In this document: in pieces, positions 1 to 9,189 of the stretch
Position numbering within the stretch: the stretch's first letter is position 1
Layout: each line of letters starts with the position of its first letter
Assembly: GCA_963573305.1 (NCBI GenBank)
Contig: OY754334.1
Location: forward strand, 31,241,614-31,305,613
DNA length: 64,000 nucleotides
From: Pyrrhosoma nymphula
Lineage: Eukaryota > Arthropoda > Insecta > Odonata > Coenagrionidae
Direction: 5' to 3'
Notes under the pieces: model-generated
The model's input: only the letters and a program-made list of their open reading frames with translations
What the model was told of the DNA's origin: nothing
The model's database searches: none
Made by a program: the position numbers and the translations under genes

Positions 1-769
1 CTCCCACTTAATTCCCATCCTTCCCTTCTCCTACTGATGTTTTCCTATCCCCCATCACTATTAAGTTTGTCTTGCCTAGCACCTCTTCTAGTTTTCTCTT
101 CTAGTTTTTTGTACATGCCATCCACATCTTCCTACCTATGATGACTTGTAGGCATGCACTCTTAGACCTCTATGAAATAAATCAGATTTGCTTTTCTGTC
201 AACCAATAGTATTCTCTTGCTCACCTGTTCAGTTTTTACCATCCTCTTCCACAATATTCAGTTCATAACACAGCTACCCCACATTGACTCTCATGTCCCC
301 CACAATAGATTATCCAGTAACTATCTTTCCTATAGTCCTTGCTTTCCCTTCATGTCACCTTGACCAGCCTCAAAGAATCTCTTTTACCTCTCTGCATTTC
401 CTGTTTAATATTTTATAATTTTCCAGCCTTTATCATTGTCCAAGTTCCTATTTTTCCCTCTTCTTTCCCTTTATTGTCTTTGTGCTCTGTTCAAAGGATT
501 TTGTGAGATGACGACTGTGGAGGCCTTGCCTCCCCTGCTGCCAGGCATGGCACCTGCCCTAGTGGGTTGAGACCCTTAGTTGTGGGGATTCAATTGTCTA
601 AGATGTAAATTCTTCTTGGGCTTCTGACCAGATTAGGCCCATCCCTGCAGACATTTTAATGGGAGACTTTTCCATTGTCTTTAGGTTTTTTGATAAAACA
701 AAGTATTTCTTTAATTCTCTGTGATTGAATTTCTGGGAAACTATAGTTGGTGTAGTTATTCCCATAGCC
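1..769. other. Unassigned AT-rich/pyrimidine-rich sequence
   Basis: No open frame longer than about 60 codons with recognisable protein sense was found on either strand. The first 500 bases are strikingly pyrimidine-rich on the plus strand, with many CTTCC and TTTCC runs. No repeat or element boundary was recognised. Confidence 0.5.
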
Positions 770-1337
770 CTTGCCGGCAGGGCCGTCTCAGGACATGCCG
801 GGGCCCCTGGGCATAGAAAAATTTAGGGCCCCGTTGGAAAGTAAAAAAAGGGAATGACATGAAAAATATTTTTCTGTTATGATTTTATATTTATAGACAA
901 ATACAATTATTATGTTTTGAAATGGGAAGACATTACATATAGATATTAAAAAAGTTTTTTTTTGTAATTGTTGATGTGCCTGAAAACTGTATTATTATTA
1001 TTATTTTTGTTCTTATGGATTATTTCCTGAACAATACATTTTTTTCTATCTATCTATCTATCTTATATTTATTATGCTTATGGTGCAGTTAATCAGTTTC
1101 ACCAAATAGCAAATAATATGTATTTATTATTGTTAAAGTGTTCACTGTTCACTCTCTGGAAAAAATTGCAAATCTGACGGTAATTTTAGTAGGTATCTAC
1201 TTGAAAACCGAAAAAAAATAATTTCCTTTTCTTTGTCTAAGCAAATATGTCGGCATTTTGGGTCCCCCGTGACATAGGGGGCCCTGGGCTCGGGCCCTGT
1301 GTGCCCTTATGGTAAAGACGATATTGCTTGCCGGCAG
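770..1337. mobile_element. Insertion flanked by 11-bp direct repeats, decayed GGCCGTCT-type termini
   Basis: The 11-mer CTTGCCGGCAG occurs at 770-780 and again at 1327-1337, enclosing a 546-base insert (781-1326). The insert opens with GGCCGTCTCAGG and closes with GGTAAAGACGATATTG, so AGACG and CGTCT near its ends are inverted. Its first and last ~60 bases are G/C-rich runs of GGGCCC and CCCTGGGC, while the interior is very AT-rich with a short TATC microsatellite (about 1047-1064). The direct repeats are best read as a target site duplication. The class is uncertain: the ends resemble a non-autonomous DNA element, but 11 bp is long for one. No coding capacity is seen. Confidence 0.55.
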
Positions 1338-1858
1338 TATTTGAACATGACACTATCTCATGGACAACCTTCTCCTGCTATTTGACCTATATGGCATTGG
1401 TGGCCCTGTCAGGTGCAATCCATATTGCTCCCACCAGTCCTTATCAATTGACTATTGGAACGAGCAAGTCCTTTCACAGCATTAAGGTTGTGGTCCTAGG
1501 GAAGTGACTATTAAATAATGAAGTTGAAAAGAGTAGCCAGGAAAAATACCTAGCCACAAGGTAGAGTTAGGAAAAATATATCCAATCTGCAATGGGTTAA
1601 TTTTAATAAATGCTAAATACAGAGTGTTTCGAAAAGCTGAATTTACTTGTGGTGAGGTTGGGAAAAAAGTGATATTTTCATAAAAATGAGACAGCAAATA
1701 TAGTTTTCAATTGACTAATAACTGCATATACATCTATTCTGAGCTCTTCGTTGAGTTTATTTTATCTATTTTTTCAAAATCTGATCAATTTTAAGGCTTG
1801 ATAACTCCTTCATTTATTCTTAGAAAGGACCAGCCTAAAGTTTATTAAACAGCCATGA
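1338..1858. other. Unassigned sequence
   Basis: AT-rich sequence without a recognisable gene or repeat. The only open frame, 71 codons on the minus strand at 1482-1697, has no protein-like features I recognise. Confidence 0.4.
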
Positions 1859-1968
1859 TGGAGGACTTTATGTAGAATGCATAAGCTTCTGCAAAATTCC
1901 AGAGGAAAAATCATTTGCCTTGACTGGGACTCAAACCAAGATCCCTCAAAATTGTGTCAAGTGCTATT
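1859..1968 (-). repeat. tRNA-like SINE copy, minus orientation
   Basis: Read on the minus strand, this block contains GGTTTGAGTCC (plus coordinates 1926-1936), close to the pol III B-box consensus, followed by a tail containing the complement of AGAGGAAAAATCATTTGCC. The same order of motifs is found on the plus strand at 1984-2154, so the two are diverged copies of one short element. Both begin or end at a GGAGGAC motif (here at 1859). No coding capacity. The SINE call rests on the box-B-like motif and the two related copies. Confidence 0.5.
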
Positions 1969-1983
1969 TAAAAATCCACAGGG

Positions 1984-2154
1984 GAGGAGGACACCTTGGT
2001 AGCTTCACTGGCTTAAGCACTTGGCATATTATTGAGAGATCCAGGCTCGAGTCTCAGTCAAGGTGAATGATTTTTCCTCTGTGGAATTTCACACATATGT
2101 GCAGTTCCAAGTGAATCCGTAGAGGTAATATTGTGGCTAGTCCCAGTGTCCTCC
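1984..2154 (+). repeat. tRNA-like SINE copy, plus orientation
   Basis: A box-A-like TAGCTTCACTGG (2000-2011) is followed 32 bases later by a box-B-like GGCTCGAGTCT (2044-2054), the spacing expected of a tRNA-derived pol III promoter. The tail contains AAGGTGAATGATTTTTCCTC, whose reverse complement lies in the neighbouring copy at 1900-1925. The block is bounded by GGAGGACAC (1984-1992) and its inverse GTGTCCTCC (2146-2154). This gives either a SINE that happens to have inverted ends or a MITE carrying a tRNA-like core. No poly-A or simple tail is evident. Confidence 0.5.
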
Positions 2155-2525
2155 AAATTTGACATAAGCTTTTATTTGTCACATACTACCACAACACAAT
2201 GTATCAACAAAAACCGGAAGTTGATAATTTGTCAACTTATGCTGAGCAAAAAGAGCAATGTTTTGGAAGTTGATGTAAGTTGAGATACTTATTTTTCAAC
2301 CATTCAACACGTCTTTCAAAAACCGAAATATAATTTTTTTAGTCAAACTCATTTGAAGATGCAAACATATTGGTCTGTAGTGTATGTGCAAGTTTGATAA
2401 TAACATGTTTGGAGGTTATGAGGGTGGCCTGTGCATGTAATATTCACCAAACTATTTAGTGATATCTTATGCTTCTAAGCCATCTAATATCTGATCTTAC
2501 CCAAATGATGACTAACCCTGAACTA

Positions 2526-3510
2526 CAGGATCTGTCCGGTAAGTAAGGCAAATATATTTTTTAGAAAGATTTATTCAAGATAGAGTTACAAACTTTTTAA
2601 ACTCTTCAAAGTAGTTTCCTTGGGCATCTACACACATTTTCCAGCGACTCTGCCATGCACGGTACGCGTCCTGGAAGGCGTCTTTAGGAACCTCTTTAAG
2701 GGCCTTCGTCACGGCTGTTTGGATCGCTTGCTTGGATGGATTGGATGCTATCGTAAAAAAAAGGGTCCCTTTCAGGATGCTTTTGACCCTGGGGAACGAG
2801 AAAAAGTCAGCCGGGCAAGGTCCGGACTGTACGGAGGCTGCGGCAGTGTTGCCAAGTTGTTTGGTCAGGAATTCAGGAACGCGCAGAGCGGTGTGGCTGG
2901 GAGCGTTGCCTTGGTGGAGCGCCCAGGTGCCGGGGATCTCCCCTCTCATGCACAAGTTTGGCACACGCTTTCGGCATTTGCAAATTTTTTGTAACGATCT
3001 TGTGCACAATTGTTTTTGGGAGGGTTAAAGTATCCGCTATCAGCCGGACACTCAATCGACGATCCGTATTCAACAAATTTTGCACACAGGTCACATTTTC
3101 CTCACTTTTGGTTGATCAAGGACGTCCAGAGCGGGGTTCATCGGCAACCTCTTCCTGGCCACCATTAAATATCTTCAACCATCTCGAAACTCGAGAATAC
3201 GAAAGAGCTGAGTCCACTTAAGCTTCCTCAATCATTGCATAGGTGTCGGGAAGATTTTTGTTGAGTTTTGCACAAAATTTGATGGCGTACCGTTGTTTGT
3301 GCGAGTCCTCCATCGCACGTCATGACACATGCAGTAAAATGGGGTACACTAAAACAACGATGTTGACACTTTCATAACTCTGAGCACACTGAAATTGGCA
3401 GCATTGGATAGCTGAAGCCTTCCCCCATCTAACCCAACAGATCCGCACATGATACAACCAGTAGAAGTGCAGGAAAAAAAACATTTGCCTTACTTACCAG
3501 ACAGAACTTG
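2526..3510 (-). mobile_element. Mariner-like element, complete ends, internally deleted
   Basis: Both ends are readable: the left end CAGGATCTGTCCGGTAAGTA and the inverted right end CAAGTTCTGTCTGGTAAGTA share about 24 of the first 28 positions. TA dinucleotides sit directly outside (2524-2525 and 3511-3512), the standard Tc1/mariner target duplication. At 985 bp the element is shorter than a usual 1.3-kb mariner, and the transposase inside lacks its central part. It is therefore a deletion derivative that could be moved only in trans. The intact ends suggest it transposed as a full or deleted copy rather than being a random fragment. Confidence 0.85.
2575..3313 (-). pseudogene. Mariner-type transposase, central catalytic part deleted
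   Basis: Reading leftwards from an ATG at 3313, the protein begins MEDSHKQRYAIKFCAKLNK and carries a mariner-style paired helix-turn-helix: RVSRWLKIFNGG about 45 residues in, then RSGRP and the second helix-turn-helix around DRRLSVRLIADTLTLPKTIV. At about 2950 the frame jumps straight to the region around the second catalytic residue, HQGNAPSHTALRVPEFL, and continues through ADFFSFPRVKSILKGT to the C-terminus. The stretch holding the first catalytic aspartate is missing. The usual aspartate before NAPSHTA is glycine, so the second catalytic site is also lost, while the third (ADFFSFP) remains. At least two in-frame stops and a frameshift are present. The gene is dead; the family call is secure. 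Confidence 0.85.
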
Positions 3511-3512
3511 TA

Positions 3513-4740
3513 TGAAAAGAGTTTGGAGAAAATGTATTTCTTCCACAGTATCATGTCATATTTAATTGTTGCAGAAAAAATACTTTTTTTCTTCTACAGT
3601 AATATGTAATACTTTATCCTAAAAATTAGGAATAGCTTGGAAATTCACAGCGCATGAAATTCAGCTGAATGCCCTGAAGTCTGGCAGATATAGTAAAAGC
3701 TAAGGCTTATATCAGAAATTATTTAACAAATTGTGGAATTTCTACTAGTTTTACCTTTGAGGACTAATAACTGCAGACGATTTATTGACTGGCATTTCAG
3801 TTGCCTTCTGTATTGGGTGCAGTGATCACTGTGAGTTTTTACGAATGCCCTGTGGTTTTGGAGAGCACTAATGTAGATAGCAAGCATTAATGGGAATAGA
3901 CTTCCATTAAATTTTTGACAGCATTTGAAAGCAACAAAGTTCGTTTCACTATCAACATGATGACCTTCCACCTAGCCAAACTTTCAACTTTTGAACTTCA
4001 GCAATTTAAGGTTAAAAGCGGCTGAGATAAGGACTTCAGTTTACTCTCATAAGTTGGACATGTTATATTAGGAAAAAATTGAGTAGTTATTTTTGCTTCT
4101 TATGGAAATAAAGTGTGCTACATGAAATGGGTTGTTTTCAACTTGAGCTGAAATGCAACTGATATTGGTGACTGTTCATCAACTGTATTTTCCATATCCT
4201 TGGAGAATTAGTAGTTGCATTTCAATATTTCTTTTAATAAATTACATTTTGTTGAACTAATGTTACTCTCTCCATAAAATTAAGGTAATCCATTGAAGTT
4301 GACCAGATGTTGGGAAATGAAAAACAGGTTAAATGGTTTCATATTACTTATTCCCCAGATAGGATATTGCTCAAATTTACAATGGTTAAAAGGAATTTTC
4401 ACAGGGGTATGTGGAAGTACATGTATTCCTCATTGTTTGAATGGATATTGAAATCTGTCATTTATATTTCAGATAGTTGGAGATGGACCATTCCAGATGA
4501 TGGATATTTGCATGGAAGCAGAAGAAAATTTGGGCAGATAAACAGTGCTGCATGTAAATGAGTGTACCTAAGTGCTAATTAATGGCGGTTCCAGTACCAG
4601 TTAATGCTCTGGTTTTCACTGTGTATAGCTTTATTTGGACCTCAACCTGCTTGTTCATGATAGTAAATGTTGCCTAAGATTTCTTTTAACCCTTAATCAC
4701 TCTGTATTGGGATCTGTGTTAAGCCTTAGAAGCCTAAAGG
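3513..4740. other. Unassigned sequence
   Basis: AT-rich DNA with only short open frames (up to 84 codons) that show no domain, codon pattern or splice context I can recognise. No direct or inverted repeat was found by eye. Confidence 0.4.
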
Positions 4741-4915
4741 AGGCTGCAGGGCAAATTCCTCACCTGTTAGTCCTTATGTGGCGAGTTCCGAGTCCTGCCT
4801 GGGTGGGTTTTTCCTCGCCCAGGGCATGGATTTCTGAGAACCTATTTTGTACATTTTTTATATTAAATGCCATGTTGTAAAACCCCTAATTGTGCTGTTT
4901 TCAGGAGATATGCAA
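4741..4915 (+). repeat. Possible SINE fragment
   Basis: The stretch GCGAGTTCCGAGTCCTGCC (about 4781-4799) resembles a tRNA box B with one inserted base. It is followed by GGGTGGGTTTTTCCTCGCCC, which can fold into a short stem, and then by AT-rich tail sequence. No box A and no flanking duplication could be set. It could equally be unrelated sequence with a chance box-B match. Confidence 0.3.
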
Positions 4916-5760
4916 AATAAATATACATTTTTATGCAATGAAAACAGCTACTCAGCTGATGGCTATTTTATGGTTACCTGGCCATGTCCATAAACATGGA
5001 AGGTGTAATACAAAATGGTAAAATCTGTGATTATTTCTCTGGATTTGAATTTTTTTTACTTGGGTAAAACGGTATTTCAGCTACGCATAATTAATAAAGG
5101 TTTTTCCAAATTTCTATGTGAAGTGTGTGTGCAATGGTACAGACCCTTTCTATTTTTTTGGATCCCTGGAGTATTATTTTCTAGGAAAAAGTAGAGTTGC
5201 TACCACCATGAACCGTGTTTGGTTTGGACCAAGCCAATTACAGGTACTGTATTACTCATTACCTAAGATGGATAACAATACTTACTAATTCCCCTATTCA
5301 TAAGTCATTTAAAAATCATGCAAATTTTACTTTGACCAAAAGCCATCTCTTTATCATCAGTCACATGCTTGCCTTCCAAGCCTCCATATTCAGTTCACTT
5401 TTTTATTTGCATTCAGTTCATTTCCCAGTTCCAAATTTGTTTGTTTTGACCATTTGTGCCTCGTCATACTGGTGGGACTTTAGCTTCTGTTTTCCACTCA
5501 AGCATGACAATAAACATCATTGTCTTAGGTGAAACCCTGTCATCTGTTGTCAATTTTGTTCGTTTTTCCTCTATTCTTGGATGTTTTGCACCACCTCTTT
5601 CTATTTTCCCTTCCATTTCATCTTCACCATTGTTATGCAATTCTTGGCAGTCTCTTAAAAACATTCAAAATCATTTGGAGTACCCAGGGATGAAATGGTC
5701 TTTGCTTAATATGGAAAGAGTACGTACGAGGAACCAAACTGGGTAACGTTCGTCTCTTCT
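4916..5760. other. Unassigned sequence
   Basis: Open frames at 5215-5532 and 5456-5746 overlap in different frames and have no recognised domain. I see no promoter, splice or repeat evidence supporting either as a gene. Confidence 0.4.
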
Positions 5761-5763
5761 TTG

Positions 5764-5838
5764 CTACCCCTGCGGGTAGGGGGAACAAGAATACTCCCGC
5801 AGCATCCCTGCTTGTCGTAAGAGGCGACTAATTGGGTG
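5764..5838 (+). repeat. GC-rich conserved-looking block with hairpin
   Basis: CTACCCCTGCGGGTAGGGGG at 5764-5783 forms a stem (CTACCC with GGGTAG) and is followed by CCCGCAGCATCCCTGC, CTTGTCGTAAGAGGCGACTAA and a G-rich run. The block is much more GC-rich than its surroundings and has the compact look of a conserved untranslated or structural piece of a mobile element. I recall similar blocks from other invertebrate genomes but cannot name the element from memory. Confidence 0.35.
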
Positions 5839-5839
5839 G

Positions 5840-6484
5840 GGAGATAACCCCGTGAAAAATCAATGCAGGGTTTCCTGTTGTGTCCTATGCCTTCATGAAA
5901 AGGTTGAGGAATATTACAACTAGAGTGGCTGGAATTTGTCTGGCATATAAGAAACATTAGCAGATTGAGTATAAATATGTTTAGTAGGGCATTTGACAGA
6001 TGGCTATGCCTTTTTCTAAGAAGGCCAAGGAGTGCTTGTTTTTTTAAAAATTATTTTAATAATTATTTTTTAATTAATTACATGATGCATGTGGTAAAGT
6101 CATCCGTGGTAATTATTATTCTTCGTTGTTGGTACTCTTGAGGAGAATCCATCCACATCTACAAAATACCCTACAAGCCACCTCAAGGGTGTGTGGAAGG
6201 GGGTGAGTAGTCACCAACATGCATTTCACTAAACCCTAAAGTTAGTGTAATTACGTTTATTGATGCATCAATGCTAATTAGCATAAATCCCTAATGCCAG
6301 TCACAAAGCGAACCCTCACAAGCATGCACTACACTATAGATATGCTGCCAATGTTAGAGGGACCGTTAGTATTTATGTATTTTGCAACTACATAAATGAA
6401 CAGACATAAAAAAATAATGCTGAAAACATACACAACGTGCTGTAAGTACTAGGTAGCACATGGGGATACAAATATTAGGAAGTA
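5840..6484. other. Unassigned AT-rich sequence
   Basis: No gene or recognised repeat. A 20-25 base run of A/T with ATTATTTTTTAATTAATTA lies at about 6055-6080. The right edge is the terminus of the Tc1-like element at about 6485. Confidence 0.4.
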
Positions 6485-7370
6485 CAGGGTGATTCAAAAA
6501 GAATACCACAACTTCGAAAATCTGTATTTAATCAAAGAAACATGATGGAACCTTGGGTAATTAATCAATTTGAAGAGTACTTAACAAAGTTTTTTCAGTA
6601 GAAAACAAGTTCATAGATGTTCAATATGACCCCCTTCAGACACTGATCGAGTTACATCAACTCGATACTCTAACTCGTTCCACACTCTCTGTAGCATCTC
6701 CGGCGTAACAGTTTGGATAGCTGAAGTTATTCCTTCTTTTAGTTCCTCAATGTTAGCTGGTAGAGGTGGTCGAAACACCATGTCTTTAACATACCCGCAT
6801 GGAAAAAAAATCACAGGAGGGCTTCTTGGAGGCCAGTGATGAAGTGCTCTGTCACGAGTTGCCTGACGGCCGATCCATCGCTGTGGGTACCTTTTGTTCA
6901 AATAGGCACGGACAGATAAGTGCCAATCCTGCTGGAATATGAATTGACGTGCTTCTTCTTCGAGTTGAGGGAACAGCCAATTCTGCAACATTTCCAGATA
7001 TGTTTGCCCAGTTACAGTTGCACCCTTGAACCAAAAAGGACCAAAAACTTTATTGGCTGAAATGGCACAGAAAACGCTCACCTTAGGTGAATCACGTTCA
7101 TGCTGAATTATTTCCCACGGATTCTCAGTGCCCCATATACGGACATTGAGCCGATTGACTTTCCCGTTTGTATGAAATGTAGCTTCATCGCTATAAATAC
7201 TACCTTCGAAATAAACAAGTCATCTGTTTCCATTTTCTCAAGGACAAACTCGCAGAACTCGATTCCTTTCACCTTATCAGCTTCAGATAAATATTGAACC
7301 AATGGCAGACGATAAGGTTTCATAATGGACATGATACCCCACAGGGGTCACGAACATGGTAATATTTTAC
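6485..7370 (-). mobile_element. Tc1-like element, 5' end missing
   Basis: The 3' end of the element is at about 6485, where ACAGGGTGATTCAAAAAGAA begins, a terminal sequence typical of one insect Tc1-like lineage. The transposase reads leftwards from 7332 and stops at 6611, leaving about 125 bases of 3' untranslated and terminal sequence. The region upstream of the catalytic domain, including the DNA-binding part and the other terminal inverted repeat, is absent. Sequence beyond 7370 is joined to a 142-145 bp tandem repeat, so the element is truncated on that side. Confidence 0.8.
6611..7332 (-). pseudogene. Tc1/IS630-type transposase, DDE domain only
   Basis: The reading starts near KPYRLPLVQYLSEADKVK and runs through EFCEFVLEKM. 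A one-base frameshift at about 7190 moves the frame so that SDEATFHTNGKVNR, with the first catalytic aspartate, and then VRIWGTENPWEI can be read. The second frame continues VSVFCAISANKVFGPFWFKG, QFIFQQDWHLSVRAYL (second aspartate kept), WPPRSPPVIFFPCGYVKD and the family-typical C-terminus RVWNELEYRVDV...GGHIEHL. In this family the third acidic residue normally lies in a PCDFFLWG-type motif; here it reads PVIFFPCG, so it has been lost. The DNA-binding N-terminus is missing. Not functional. Confidence 0.85.
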
Positions 7371-7383
7371 CTAACCTTTCACT

Positions 7384-8100
7384 GCCATTGAATTTTCCCT
7401 GGGTACTCTTAGAAGCAGCGTGGGAACTGTGAGAACTTTGTATGCGTCTATTTAAAAAATCACTTCATTCTTTTATCACTAATTTTGAGCATGAGTAACA
7501 ATACTGAAAATCCAAATTCACGGATTTTGCCATTGAATTTTCCCTGGGTACTCTTAGAAGCAGCGTGGGAACTGTGAGAACTTTGTATGCCTCTATTTAA
7601 AAAATCACTTCATTCTTTTATCACTAATTTTGAGCAGTAACAATACTGAAAATCCAAATTCACGGATTTTGCCATTTAATTTTCCCTGGGTACTCTTAGA
7701 AGCAGCGTGGGAACTGTGAGAACTTTATATATGCCTCTATTTAAAAAATCACTTCATTCTTTTATCACTAATTTTGAGCAGTAACAATACTGAAAATCCA
7801 AATTCACGGATTTTGCCATTGAATTTTCCCTGGGTACTCTTAGAAGCAGCGTGGGAACTGTGAGAACTTTGTATGCCTCTATTTAAAAAATCACTTCATT
7901 CTTTTATCACTAATTTTGAGCAGTAACAATACTGAAAATCCAAATTCACGGATTTTGCCATTGAATTTTCCCTGGGTACTCTTAGAAGCAGCGTGGGAAC
8001 TGTGAGAACTTTGTATATGCCTCTATTTAAAAAATCACTTCATTCTTTTATCACTAATTTTGAGCAGTAACAATACTGAAAATCCAAATTCACGGATTTT
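7384..8100. repeat. Tandem repeat, five copies of 142-145 bp
   Basis: Copies start at 7384, 7529, 7671, 7815 and 7957, each beginning GCCATT(G/T)AATTTTCCC and ending CCAAATTCACGGATTTT. The spacing is 145, 142, 144, 142 and 144. They differ only by small changes: an extra ATG in copy 1, GCGTC against GCCTC, and an added TA after CTTTGTA or CTTTATA in copies 3 and 5. The very high identity indicates recent expansion or gene-conversion homogenisation. No open frame spans the array. Confidence 0.95.
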
Positions 8101-9189
8101 GATTACAGAAAGTTAAATAAGCCACAGTAAACACAGCAGTGGATGTAGCAGCTAGGGTGGTCCTTATTTTTCGATTTTCTTTCGGTACACCCCCCCAATT
8201 TATACCAATTTGTGTAAAAACATCTCCTGTAAAATATTATTGCAATTGGATAACGGGAAGACGTGCCGCATCGCACTCAAATTTGTGAAATTTTGGCATT
8301 TTTGGCTATTTTTCGGACATGAATGGCGATAAGAAGGCGCTGGTATTTTTCAACTGATTTTCTCTGGTAACCAACGACTCATTGGACATTTGACATGCTG
8401 TACCTAAAATATTTTCCAATTGTGACTTGTGGTTCCCGAGATACGGCCCCAAGAGTGAGCGCGTGTCACCCCAAGTGGCGCCGCCTCGCGCCAATGCTCG
8501 AAGCTCCCAAGTCCGCCGCTTCTTTCGGCGTTAGTCCTATTCTTTCGACGAAATGTATTGTTGTGAGATTATTGTCTTAACACAGTTTTAATTTTTTCAT
8601 CAAATTAAATTAAACAATGCACATTTTTGAAGATTCAATGATTGTATCTTTATTTTTCTTTTAAAGCAGGAAACATTTTTCTCAGCACTTAACACAAACC
8701 CATCTATTCTGACGAACAACCCTGATAATAAAACACTATTTTAAAATGTAAATATTTAAATGAGGTGGCATGCTTGATTCTCTGTAACATATCAACATTT
8801 TTTTGACAGTGTAGCTCTATTAGATTCTGGGAATTTACGCTTGTAGTTAAGCACAACCTTTAATAAAAATTGTATCTGACTTTCGTCTTTCGTTAACTTA
8901 TCACTAAATTCCTCCATCAATTTAACCCTCCTTTCAGCAGAACCATTTACCACTTTCAGTTGCAGTGAAATCTTATGTCCTTCTTCATATCCCTTATAAC
9001 TTTTCTAATCAGTCTTTCCTAGCAGTCAATATTTTTCGGAAGTAAAGAAACTCTTTTCGGTATCTCGTCACCACTGTCAGTCAAGCTTAATTCCAGAGCT
9101 TCTACCATTCGTTTTTTGGCCACTACTGGTAGATTGGCATCGAAAAAGCCTAGGGCTGCAGCTTCCGGGGGTAAATACCATTAATAGTT
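8101..9189. other. Probable non-coding flank of the neighbouring repeated gene
   Basis: From about 8153 the sequence TAGGGTGGTCCTTATTTTTC opens a segment that continues to the degraded gene at 9190-11096. A GC-rich patch lies at 8440-8540 (CGAGATACGGCCCCAAG, GGCGCCGCCTCGCGCC). It may be the 3' part of the mobile element that carries that gene, since such families are dispersed. No matching inverted end was found to the right, so this is inference. Nothing codes convincingly here. Confidence 0.35.

Noticed and set aside
2620..3221. Several overlapping plus-strand open frames (2620-2994, 2732-3028, 2958-3221)
   Set aside because: They are antisense shadows of the mariner transposase, whose family motifs are all on the minus strand.
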